Source of the DNA: Rostratula benghalensis
Lineage: Eukaryota > Chordata > Aves > Charadriiformes > Rostratulidae
Reading direction: 5' to 3'
NCBI GenBank assembly: GCA_013399305.1
Contig: VXAI01000067.1
Location: forward strand, 248,001-312,000
Length of the DNA: 64,000 nt
Every line of letters starts with the position of its first letter. Position 1 is the first letter of the stretch. Under the pieces are notes generated by a model. It did no database searches and was not told the DNA's origin. It was given only the letters and a program-made list of their open reading frames with translations. This document shows, piece by piece, positions 1 to 12,513 of the stretch. Made by a program: the position numbers and the translations under genes.

Positions 1-71
1 ATATTAATCTTTCATAATCCCTTTGAAAATATCTGGAAAACAACTCAGACAATATTTGAGTAGGGCTATAA

Positions 72-120
72 AGCAAGTAAGTAAATCAGTAAGTAGTATC
101 AAGCTGTCACACACACACAC
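72..120. repeat. Short GTAA-type and (CA)n repeats
   Basis: A few imperfect AAGT/GTAA units are followed by a 13-base CA run at 108-120. Confidence 0.7.
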
Positions 121-2765
121 GATATAGACTCTGAAAACACGCTCACAGACAACTTTCTAAAAAGATAGTAACAACCAAAACCAGCATCCTTCATATGTTA
201 CTCAGATACCAAACTCCACATGTCAGGAACACAGATATGTCCAAATCCACCTTTCTAACCATAAACCACCATGCTGTTTCTGCACAGGAGGGAACAAATA
301 GAAACAGCATTACCCATGTCTGGAGGCCAAACGCTGTTATGTTGAGGCTGGAAAGATGAAAGAGGATCCTCCAACCCTCAACAGAAGCCCTCAACTTCCT
401 GACAAATTGCAGACTGACAGCAAAACATAGACATAATCTGTCCCCTGGCACTGAAACCCACCCTGCCTCCCATGCAGACTGTAGCATGGTCACCCTTTAG
501 CATCACAGACTCCAAAGGCAGGAGGCTGGGCTGGTGGGCTGCTCAGTCCCAAACCCTGCTGCTCCTGCAGCTTCTCAACCACCTGCTGTCCCACCAACAT
601 GGAGCTGTGGAATAGGCCCTCGAGTCTGCATGTAACACACACAACGACTAAGCAAGCACGAAGTGAAACACGTTTGAGTTTTGTAGTAAGAAAAGTGAGC
701 TTAAATAAGTAAGAAAAAGAGCCATCAGGAAGCTGGGGAAGCCAGGGTTCAAGTTCTCGGTCTACCACAGAGTTTTTGTGACCCCAGACAAGTTGTTTAT
801 TCCCCACACGCCTGAGCAATAGCTCCGTGGGTGGCGCAGAGGAGGAATACATTATAGACTGGGAGGTATTTGGATACAGGAATACCCAAGAGGTCTAGGA
901 CTGGCATATTTACACATACAGAAACCACTCAGAGACAATAACTCAGAAAGTACTAAGTTCCAAAATAATAAATCCATTAATCTTGATAGCAAACAAAAGA
1001 GTAAGCACAAACAGAGGAAAATACTCATGGACACAAGAACTGTGGTCATTTCTCTCAGCTCATTACATGGTCCTAAAAGTCAAGAAATAGAAGGTATTTT
1101 CTTACAAACGTAACTTTGTTTTTATGTGAGGGATTACAGCTGCCCCAAACCCCACGAGCAGAAACACACCTATGTGTTGTGTCCTGTCCAACCTGAAACA
1201 ACTGGAGATGGCTGTGGAACAGCAGAGTAAATCATGGGCACTTCTGCAGATGCAGCCAAGCTTCACGCCGACTGTCAAACATGGCTGTAAAACTACAGAG
1301 CACAAATTCAATTCACTTCTCAGTGGAAACACAAGCTGGCTTATATAACCTCTGCCCAGCAGTTAACAAAAAACCATCATTAATCGGAGAGAATACAAAC
1401 CTCATCCAAGAGCCCGCTAGCTTTTCTTGGGACACATCAGTTAAAAAAGCAAGACAGCTCTATTTTCTAAATACATACCAAGGGATTTAACTCTCCACAG
1501 TTTTTCTTTTAAATGATCAAAATATTTGTTTGACAATTACTTTTTAAATGTGCGAGAGATTTTGAGTTTAAATACCATAACTTGCCATAGCAAAAACAAA
1601 CCATAAATAACTTGCTTAAAAAGTAAATTCTAACTGAAAAGGGGACCATTCATTCTTTGAAGTGCATTTCCTTTTCTATTAGGCTGATAGGGCAATTTTA
1701 TAAGAAAAATCACAAGAGAGGAAAATAGTGTGTGACCAACTTTTGCACCTTGCAAAAGAGTTCAAGATTTTTCTGTTAAAATATATTCTCTGGTACTAAA
1801 GGAAAGGATATTTTCCTTGATAACTTCATCTTTACTCTTAAGCCAAAGGAACATGATGTTAAAATCTGCGCAAATATAGCTCAAACCACAGTCCTTTGTG
1901 TGTGTTCTTGAACTGTTTCAAGAAGCCCTAGAGATATCACACATTATCCCATGATTCAAAGCTTTAACCTTGAGGGAAAATACACAAAACAGCTTCAGAT
2001 TTTTTTCCAACTCAATACAGCATTGTAAATACTAAAACAGCTATTTGATAAACACAACAGAGGGGCCTTTAAAATGAATACATCTCATTTGCCATGTTTA
2101 TAGTAAATGTCTCAGTAAAGACTGTTTTAAAATGCAAAACATGATTAACTACTCCACGATTTTTACTGTATCTATTTCTCTGTGTTGTCTGATTTCCTCT
2201 GCTTCACCCATGTCATCAACTTTGCCTGATATAAAGAAAATTTTAAACAAAATGCATTTGTCCCAAGTACCTGAAATAGTTCTAAGGAGTAATAATAAAG
2301 TGAAAAATTTCTTGTAGTGTGAAGAAAGTGGGGGGTACACAAACACACCCTCTCTGTGCCCATACAACTTGTACTCAACGGTATGGGTTTCTGTTAGTAG
2401 CAAATAACTTTGCATTTAGCAAAATACCTGATTTAGTAACAAAGTTTCCCATGTAAAACCAGAAGGATATACCCGCAAATAGAATATTACAGTATTTCTA
2501 CTCAGAGTGCCTCACAAACAATGAGTCTTAAAAAATTAAAAAGGTCTTATTATAACACTTGTCATTTCACTCTTATTGGTTACAAAGAATACATCTGAAT
2601 CTTCTGAAATACTAAGGAATTTAAACTTGTCAATGTTCATTTCATCATCATTCACTCAGGCCAGAAAACAGCAAAATAGCAAATTCCCTTTTCCTGCCTT
2701 GTTCTGCAAATTATCTTTACAAGGAATTACAGAAGTTGTGGTAAAGACACCACTACCGTGCATTG

Positions 2766-2780
2766 AAAAAAAAAAAAAAA
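2766..2780. repeat. Poly-A run
   Basis: Fifteen A followed by CCAAACCAAAACC-type A/C-rich sequence. Confidence 0.9.
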
Positions 2781-5455
2781 CCAAACCAAAACCAAAAACC
2801 AGTGGTAGTCTGACATGATCACTGTCATCCTGTTTCTACTGTGAATTCTATGGGAATACTGACACAGAAAACACCTTGGTAGAATATTTTTATACCTTTG
2901 TTATTCCTGTAAATATTGAAAACAAACCTGAAGTTTTAAGCTCTTTTTTGGTGTGAGATACAGGAGCCAAAATATGGCAGCATGACATTAACTTTTAAGA
3001 AACTCTTACTTCTGCACAGTTTTTACATTACACCAAATAAACTTAGATGTTCCACATGAAGAGGAGCTGGCAATCTCAAAGCAAAGGCTTTTCTACCAGC
3101 CCAAAGCCTGTCACAACCAGCATCTTTTGAGGCCCCAGTGCCACTAACCTCATGCTCCAGCCATGCTCAGCCATCTCCAGGCTGGGACAGGGGCAAACAT
3201 GGCTGTTTGGTTGCATGTCCTCACCAGATAAGGGATTATGCTGCATCCGACACAGACCCTCCACTGGCAAGAAAGGATGGTTGCCTACAACATTTTTTCA
3301 CTTGCAACATCAGTCTCCTGCACCAGTGACACCCCAGATCATCAGGGAAACTGCTAATCTCTGTGTCAGTGCATTGGTGAGCTCCAGGAGGGAACATGTA
3401 CCTCGGAAGGAAAGATCTAGTATAGCTTTGGCTCAGCAGGACTGGGGAAGAAGACTGCATAAATACATTACATTTCAGAGCAAGCCAGATATTGCAGAAT
3501 CACTACCGTATTCATTTCCTCCTTGAAGTATTAATAATTTACCATCTTCTTTAAAAAACAGCACTGGGGCTGCATCGTTGCATTCCGAGCAAAGTCTAGG
3601 TATTCATACAGTTGTTTGTTTTCCTTTGTCTCTTAGTTCAGTCCTGTCTTCCAGCCTCACTGGCCTCCTGTAAATCCCCGAAGATAGCTAGATGGAATGA
3701 AACTTAAGATTTTATTAAGCTACAAAAGAAAATAAATTATACTGAAGCTTATGTGAATATTTAGAAATTTTTCCAAACACGAGGATAAATGTGCAGCTCT
3801 TGTGATGAGATACAGGAAAAAACAATTCTATTAAAGGGCCCCTTATGCTCAGAAAGAACATTCAGAAAGTGATGGGAAAAAAAATAAAGGGGATAACTTC
3901 ATGTCAGGCCCTTAAATACTCCCTTGCCTGTCCACCAGGGACAGGACAGAGCTTTCCCAGGAAGCACTGTCACCTTTTGCACAAATTGAAGCCTTTCTGT
4001 CTCTCAGATTCAAGTTATCTCCTTCAGGGTTGTTTAGCTAACGCAATCTTCACTCTTAAACAGGAACCAGATGCAGTCTTGGTTTCTAAGGCTGCACACG
4101 AGAAGCCTCACTGTCTCTACCGCCCTGAGCTGAGCACGTGGAGGGCTTAGTGCCATCACCCTGTGGTGGACACTTCTGCGGATTGCCACAATCGGCCCCA
4201 CCATGGTCCCACCATTACTTGCAAAGACTCTGCATAGGAGAGGCACCTTCCCAGAGCTAAGCTCAGGGGTGCATGGGAAGGGTGAGAAGCAAGGCAGACC
4301 CATCTTTGGGAGGAAGCAGAGAGGCAAGCAGCAGGATTTGGATAATACCCCTTTCTGTCCTGCCAGCAGCTCAGGAAATATAAAGAAAATGAGAGGAGGG
4401 AGCAGAGTTTAAAGCACTTTATAGTCCAGGAGTGTTTTTTAAAATGGTGATGCTAGAAGCATACAGTCATCACACCTTGGCAGCTACCTAAACAACTTTC
4501 TTATATGAAATAACTACCAAAAAAGCCAGTGAAGGCTCCTCTTGCACCTCACCAAACTCCTTCTTCTGTCCACCCTGGGAGGTAGATACTCGCACACCCC
4601 CTGTGATCAAGAGCCGTGAGATCCGGTATGTGGTTTACACTCCTGATGTTTCCTCTCCACTGCTTTAGAAGGAACCCTGACCTTGCTGAAGAAGATGGCA
4701 AAGCTTAGGCTTTAATGGGGACAGAAGTGGGCTCTTCCAGCCTGGTGTGTGAAGGGTAGCAGCCCTGCAAACATCACAAGGAAATGCCAGCACCTCACTA
4801 CTCCCCTCCCTGCTAATTCCTGTGGAGAAGAGCTGGTGTTTGCAAGGCTGAGAGCATTGTATAAAGTTTCTCTAGCGCAGACAATGATTAAAAGTCTCAG
4901 CTGTGGAGGAGAGATTCCTCTAAACGAATTCTTTCCTGTTGTGAGATACTTCTTTTTTTTCTTAGCAGACATCAGAACTATCCATTTGCAAATACATGTA
5001 CAAGTCTCCAGAGGGAAGTTTGAACTTATCCTTAAATTACTGAAAGTTTATTATTATTTTCTCATGGAAAAAGTCACAGATGTCTTATAATCCCCGATGT
5101 TCCCATCTTCTAAAGTTGAATGCATCTTGACCCAGTGAAAAGCTTGGAAGCTCACTAAAATAGGAGGTAAAAGACAATACTGAAACAATTTACAAGACCT
5201 TTCCTTGCAGACTTCAATGTTATGACTCACAATCGGGTGCTGAAAGTCTCCCAAAAACTCAGTAAGAAATCTATACATTCACTTGATGAACTTTCTAGAG
5301 CAAGAATGGTCTGTTTCTGTGTTTTGTGAAGTGATGTAAAATATCTTGTGTCAACAGAACTGACCTGCCCGGTATCTTGGTATGGCTGCCCAGTCTGGGA
5401 TACTGACCCTCACAGTGCCTTCATATTTTGGAATCAAAATACCCCTACATTTTTA

Positions 5456-5475
5456 GGGGAGGGAAGGGGAAAGGG
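5456..5475 (+). other. G-quadruplex motif in intron 1
   Basis: Four G-runs of 4, 3, 4 and 3 with loops of 1, 2 and 3 bases, on the template strand of PDE8B. It is isolated within an AT-rich setting. Confidence 0.6.
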
Positions 5476-5558
5476 TAGAGGTTGGAAAGCTAGTGGTGTG
5501 CCAAAAAAAATTAAGGACGATTTTAGTCTGTTCTGTAAAGTGTCTTGTGTGTTTTTTT

Positions 5559-5602
5559 AGGGCCTTATCCAAAGCCTGTTGAAACCAATGGGAACCCCTC
5601 CA
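5559..5602. mobile_element. Old amniote repeat fragment (CR1/L3-like)
   Basis: GGGCCTTATCCAAAGCCTGT followed by GAAACCAATGGGAA matches, by memory, the 'gatccaaagcccattgaagtcaatggga' text common in reptile and bird genomes. It is short and diverged, so the family assignment is tentative. Confidence 0.5.
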
Positions 5603-7529
5603 AGCCTCGGCTTTAGCCTTTGCACTACTGTATACATTTTTTTCACTAACTGCAAATATATTCTTGTAACATCTGTGAGTAAAATGGCCATGAGATATTC
5701 TTATACATAAAACAGACGCACAATACTTGTGCTATGGGACTCCTCCACGTTTGTTTTCCTGACTTCTACATGGTTGTGTTCAATACCTTGATTAAGATAG
5801 CAAAGAAAATTCTCTCAGATTGTTTTAAGAGAGAAATTTAGAAACAATGAGGGATACGATTACAGTTAATCACTAAGCTTGGTCATGCCAACCATATCCT
5901 GTACCTGGATGGCGACTGATTTTGCTCACTTTACCATCAACAAGCTCACTCGTTAGTCCCATTAGCTGCACTGGTGTCCTAGAGCTATTGCGTTGCTACA
6001 GAATGTAAGGGTCAAATTATCCATCACCCTGCAGAGGTGTCTCCTGTCTTAGGCGCTTGTGAGGTGGCTGGCAGCAGGGATCACGAACCAGTTCAAAGAC
6101 CAGATCCTTACAGAAAACAGGCAAAACCATCTGAGAACATGGGCTGTATTCAAAGAATGCCCTCCTCTTGGGGCAATCCACTGACTGGGGTACAAGGTGG
6201 AACCTCCCACTAAGCAACACAACTTCATTCTGTGCACAGATTTTAAGAAAATGCATGATTTAATTGTTTTGGAAATGCACAGCAGCCTCACCTATGCTGG
6301 GGTTTTTGGATCTCAGCTGGTACAGTCTGTAGAAGAGCTGAATGTTGTGCTGACCGGGTTCCAGTGCAGTTCTAGCAATATAAACGCAAACATTACTGCT
6401 TTGGTTGGGGTTTGCTGTGGTTAAAGGAGAAACCTATTTAGAGGCTCACAATTAGCATCAGAGATTATGGGTACTATGTAGGTGAGATCTTATCTTAACG
6501 ATATTACATCTTGTGGAAAATATGTAAATATATCAAGTTACATGTGCATACAAAAGCATTTCACAATTACAGTAGATATTTAGACAGTTGATCCCTCATA
6601 CAACAAATACAAGTGATACAAGCTCTTAAAACTGCATGAAACAAGACTCTGCTTTTTTTGCCAAGTTAGTTGGTAAACTAATTCAACAAGCCTTATCTTG
6701 CTCTTATCAGCCCACCTGTCTTTGCCCCTTTAATGTCAGACTTAAAGGAGGAAATGAGTACTTAACTGATAGTGCTTCTTCAAAGGAAATATTTGCTTCA
6801 GTTACCTTGCATTTTTAATGAGATTGTTTAGTCACAGCTTGGCATCAGTTCATAGCATGCACCACGTCAAAGCTTTCAGGTTTTCAAAGCACAAAACCAC
6901 ATGAAGTAGTTTGAGCCAGCAAAAGTGAAATTGTTGCTGGCTGGCATAAAATCACGGAGAAGCTATGTACATCCCTTCCTTGGTCAGAACAGCGACAGCA
7001 TTAACAGGATAAAGCTGTTCCTATAATTGCAATCCCTGTGCCATCTTGTGGGGCCCGTTTACAGAAAATGCTCTGCAATCCAGATTCAGCTAAGGGAAGC
7101 AGCACCCAACCGGCTGCAATTCGCTCACGTTTAAAAGGAACATAGGAGCTGCTGAAGTGGCCTCAGCACACTGATGATCCCTAATTTACTGTTATGTCAT
7201 GCTAGTGAAAGTTTAATAATACCGTACCTCTGTGGCTGGGTGGTCTCTTGTTGAAGGGGAGGATTAAAGACACTATATTTTTATTGGCTCTTTGTTTTCT
7301 TATAGGCCTCAGATCAAACATTTTACTTTGCATGGCTCCGATTCAGCAAACAGTATAGGCATTTTTGACAAGCAGGGCATCTATCATGCACATAGTAGGT
7401 GTTCTCGGGATTTTGTCTGACATAAAACAACAGTACAGCTCCCACCACCACTGCACACCCTCCCACAGGACACAAGGCAAGGAAGGAAGCAACCTGCAGC
7501 TGAATGGGAAGAAAAAAGAAAAAGACCCC

Positions 7530-7547
7530 TTTTTTTTTTTTTTTTTT
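7530..7547. repeat. Poly-T run
   Basis: Eighteen T preceded by a purine-rich AAGAAAAAGA stretch. Confidence 0.9.
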
Positions 7548-7864
7548 GCTTTAAGAAAAAGGAACCACTCATGAATATTTTAGATCAATACCCAATGCTC
7601 AAAATATATTTCTTCTAAGCTTTGCCCTGAAAGTGAACACCAGAATGGTTTATAAGGCAAATGGCAAAAGTCACTGGAGGCTGTACAGCATGACAAAAGC
7701 ACACCCCTGCCTTTACACCTGGCCCTTCAAGGGACAAAATCTACCCCAGCAGCTGAAAGGGGACCATCCATAATAATCTTTGTTCTACCCCTACCTCCAC
7801 TCTAATCTTTTTTAATCCCAGAGTAGTGAAAGTGTTTGGGACAGCACTGAAATTGTTATTTCTT

Positions 7865-7886
7865 AAAAAAAAAAAAAAAAAAAAAA
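7865..7886. repeat. Poly-A run
   Basis: Twenty-two A; no retrocopy or LINE sequence was recognised next to it. Confidence 0.9.
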
Positions 7887-10754
7887 GTGAACTCCAGCTC
7901 TGCAGGGTATCCTGCCTTCCAGCACAAAAGTGGTTGCCTTCTTTATTTAAATGCACTACCCTTGAGCTTCTCAGGAAGCTGGTATGAAGCTTGTGCCTTG
8001 TTTGACCCTTCGTAGCAGCCAAAAACATTCAAATGCTGGGTGGGGTGGCATCTCTGTGTTTTTACTGCTCATCCAAAACAGAAGAGAAGAAGAAAGAGCA
8101 ATGCAACATCCAGGAAGTGGCATTTCTCTTTAGCTTTGGTCAATATAGATGTCATGGTGCTACTGTCTAGAAGGACAATAAACAGGAAAAAACAGATCAA
8201 AAATTACCACCTGAAGAAGGAATGAGGAAAGCAAGTTACTGTGGCAGAGCGCTGGGCACATCTTTGAGATTACAGTTACACAGCACCCACCAGAAAGCAT
8301 CCAGCCACATGCAGAATAAGGCACTTGACAAGAAGAGATTTCTCAAACTCAAAATAGATTTGACCTTCGGATTCTCTTCTGAACATCCAGAACAAATGAA
8401 GTCACCATATATAAATTCTTCTGCCTTATGAATGCCTATTGAACTCTATAGTGGTGCAAGGATAACTAAGTGTGCGAAGCAAAGCTTTGCCTCCCTCATC
8501 CTAAAATGCAGCTTAGGTATCAGTTCCAAAGACTCCCAACTAAAAGACTGGAGCACCACTGAACTCTGACTGTTCCCAACCAGGCAAGCAGTCAAATTAT
8601 CAAAGCTAAAGTTGTAACACCTTTCTTTCCTTTCCCCGCCTCCCCCCCCCCTCCCAGTTTCTCATTCTGTGTTAATTTTCAGGTCATGATCCAGCTTGTC
8701 CTTTTTCCTTTCCCAAATAGTGAAATAAAATTAGTGGTTAATGAAAAAAAAATTAAACCCCACTGAAAGTTCCACTCATATAGCTAAGGGATTATTTTTT
8801 CTTACGTTTTATCCAGGCATCCCATTTTGGAAAAGGTGGGATTTTACTCTTCAAGAAAAATAAAGTTATCTAACTTCTGTATATAGTTTCTATGGCAAAC
8901 AAACACACGGCTTGGAGAGCCACCCCCAGCCTCAATTCCTCCTGCACTGATTGAATGGGTTCATTCATTGGAATGGGTTGTGGGTCAAGCAATATTTAAG
9001 AGGGAACTGCTAAAGAAACTTTCAAAGGCAAAATGAGTACATGGGTAGAAAAGCGAACAAGACTCCTTTAGACACAGAGCAGGAGAAGAGAACTGGAGGT
9101 TCTACTGTGCCATGTGAGTACCAGCAGCCACTGCAGACCAAAGGGGAATTGAGAAGCTTCATTTTCTTCACTGCCACAAGTGCTGGGGAGAAATGTATCC
9201 TGACTTCCTCTTCCCTCCTAGGGAAGACAAGATTCCCAGCAACTCATATGTTAGAAAGGGTGCAAGAATAAATAAACAATAAACTACTTGCATACAAATA
9301 GGTAAGTTGCCCAAAAGAACAGTTATTATCTAAAAATTCTATGTAGTGACCAAACTGCTAAAAGATGACAGAACTGCTAACAAAAATAAGAGGTTTCTCA
9401 GTAAAAAAAATAGCCACAATTTCAGGGGACTTAGAGTATAATAATTATGGTAAACATTTTTTTTTAAATCTATGGACAATCCGGGAAATTTAGACCAAAG
9501 AGCCCTGCAGTTATGCCCAGCAGAGGTTTAAACAGTAAAATCAAAATAGCATCAGGCCTGGAAAAAGATGACATTAAAAAAAAAAAAGAAAGTGTTCCGC
9601 AAAGGTCCCTACTCTACTCAACTTCTTTGAACAGGTCAATAAATCAGTGTACAAAACCCCCTAAAGTTTGGGTACTGTAGTTTAAACTTCCAAACTGACA
9701 AGATCCCAAACAAAAAAGCTGCAATAGAAAGTAACCATGGGCTAAGTGAAGGTACCACTATAGAACAAAAGGGAAAGAATCAAAGATGCACAATTTTCAT
9801 TGTCTAAACAAGAATGTGTTACACCATGTTGTGCCAGGATTTGTTTCCAATATTCCATTGCCCAGTGGCACCATCTGCACCAACCTGGCTCTAAAGGGAG
9901 GAGCAGTTTGCCTACACCAGCCCACTGAGCAGTCTCCTCTTCTCTGCTCACACATAACCCAGCCCACAGGGAGGTGGGTGCAAGGCGCTGCAGGTGTGAC
10001 ACAGAACAGCCAGTCCCATGTAGGTCAAGACACATTCAGTAGCCTCACAAACCTGCATTAGGGTTAAACTCCTAAATCTCCTTCAATTTGTTTAATGGCA
10101 TGCAATGGAAAAACAGGGAAAGCAGCAGTCAGAGATTGTCATTGAATAAGATATAATATAACAATAAATTAAATTCTCATTGAACTCGACCTGCAGGTGA
10201 GTTTGTCTCAGCCACATGGCTGTCTCTTCATCATTTGAAACAGGATTTCAAATTCTTACCTGTTGTATAACCTTTTAAAATTCTATATTTAAGATGAAAC
10301 CAAATAAAGTTTTACATTGCATCTTACAAGTGATGCTAAAAAACAAAGGCAAATAGCTTTGGAGCTTATTTTTGTATGTATTTATATGCCTGCATGAAAC
10401 TAAAAGTAATAACGCATAGACAATCCTATAAATCCCAGAGGAAAATCAAAAGCAAGCATAATAAGGTACAGAAAACATTTTGCACTAATTTACAAATCTA
10501 GGCTTAGATTTCTAATCAGTTCAGTGGTAATCGCAGCATTGTTAACTTCCAAAGCCAGCTCTTACAAACACTTGCTTGTGTGTAGCCTCCAGAGAATTTC
10601 AGCCTTACATACTGTAAGGAACTGAAGCAGAACTCCTTCAGGCAAACAGAAGTACTTCATTTTGAGGCTGATGCCAAAGAAATTCCAGAATATATGTCCA
10701 TAAAAAAGGAGTTAACATCTCCCGGGGCAGCCAACCACTACAACTTTCTCTTAC

Positions 10755-10882
10755 TTATTATTCACTACTTGTACTGCCATAGAGCTCAGGGACTCCAATC
10801 ATATGCCAGAGCTCATTCTGGTAGATGCTGTACAAACACACAAGAAAAAGTCTTCAGCCCGAGGAGGTCACAATCTGATTCC
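10755..10882 (+). mobile_element. Old amniote repeat fragment
   Basis: The order 'tactgccatagag..ctc', 'gatgctgtacaaacacacaa' and 'ggtcacaatctgatt' parallels a repeat abundant in turtles and crocodilians (a tract ending 'gctgtacaaacacagaa...gcttacaatctaa'). I infer an old LINE/SINE-derived remnant in the amniote lineage; class uncertain. Confidence 0.6.
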
Positions 10883-11560
10883 TGTTAGTAAAATTACTCA
10901 GCCAGAGACACTGCTGTATAATCTTTCTTGACCATAAACTCACCTTTTATCTCACTCTAACAGTGCTACCCGTGTCACAGCTTAAATAAGGGACTTACAG
11001 ATTGCAATTTGGAAAAATAAAATCAAGAGGAGATGAAAGCCATGCTAAGTCACCAATCAACACAAATGTCTACCTGTAAGCATAAACCAAGTACCACCTC
11101 AAAAAGCACTGTCACAGATCAGTCCTTGCAAAATCCCATTCTCTGGCCATTGTTGGGCTACTCGCTGTTTTGAAATGCATATAAGTTAGCATCAGTCAGC
11201 ATGGCAAACAGCAGGAGACAGGACACTTTACTAAGGCCTCCAATTCTTGATGACATTCTTAAAGAATGATATATCAAATGGCTATAGTTCTTCTTAAGAC
11301 TTTCTTCACATTTTTGAATGCTGCTGCATTTCTAGTACCACAGACTCGTGAGCACACTAAACTCACTTCAGTCCACCCACCTGTTAGATCTACCCACCAC
11401 GAGCTAAGCACATTTATTTGAACTTTTTTGAAAAAGCTTTCCCCACCAGATAACTCATCACCAGCTTAAAATATCGTTTTCATCCCTCAAGCAGAACCCT
11501 TTTTATCACTACATTGATGAGTTCATTCCACTGTTTTCCCATACAAGCAGATTCAGAATT

Positions 11561-11574
11561 AAAAAAAAAAAAAA
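11561..11574. repeat. Poly-A run
   Basis: Fourteen A in an AT-rich setting. Confidence 0.9.
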
Positions 11575-12494
11575 GCAGCCACATTTCTGAAAGTTTTTAT
11601 GTTTTGAAAGGAATCTCCATAGCTGCCAGTCCACAAAGAGGGAAGAAAGGTTACAGATGGCAAGTATTTAAATAAGGTGTGTGCACTCTTCAATATTCAA
11701 AGGAGACAGAGCTTAAGGTCTCCCCTCAACCAAAGCAGAGACAGAAATGTTCAGATATTTTCTTTCAGCAACTGCTAAGTCCGTGGTTCATTATTTTTCA
11801 TGTGGGCTATGTCGCATATATGATACACTTCAGTTTTCTTCCTCCCTTCTATCCACTTTCCTAAGCATTTCTGTTCATTTTCTGTCTCCATTTTCTTCAG
11901 CCTCACTTTTCATTTTCTTATCCCACAGATTCCTTCCCAACTTTCAGAATACATCGCTTTGCGATTTCTTTCCTGTTTATAACCAGAGTTTTCTCCTCAC
12001 TGTCCCTGTCTGCTTTGTGAAACTCTTCTATTTATACCCACATTTTTACCTGGTGAACTTGGCACAGGAGCCCTGAGAGATCCAAGTATCTTCCAAAGGA
12101 AGAGTGACAGTGGCTGATCTGCTGATCAAATGAGGTTGAGAGTATCACTCCCCAGACATGAGCTGACTTTGCTTGAAGTGCTGGCTTCCCATTTCCATAG
12201 CAGGCCAGTTTCCCCTTGTACTAGTCAATCTCTTGCAAAGCTGAAATTTGTATCTTTTAGGGTTGTATAGACAGTAAAACCTCAACTATTTTGTGTGGGA
12301 TAGAGCCCTAACTACGGGCTCTGTTCACCTGAAATGTGATGCCATGGGCTTCCACAACCCAGCATGTAGGCAGACTGCACTTGATAAATGTCTGTTTACC
12401 ATAACTGCAGAAGTCAGCTCTGCTTTTCCAACCTCCTTCTCCCTCGAGATTAGGAAGGTAAAGGTCACATTTTAAAAAGACAGGTCTTTGAAAC

Positions 12495-12513
12495 TTTTTT
12501 TTTTTTTTTTTTT
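12495..12513. repeat. Poly-T run
   Basis: Nineteen T. Confidence 0.9.
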
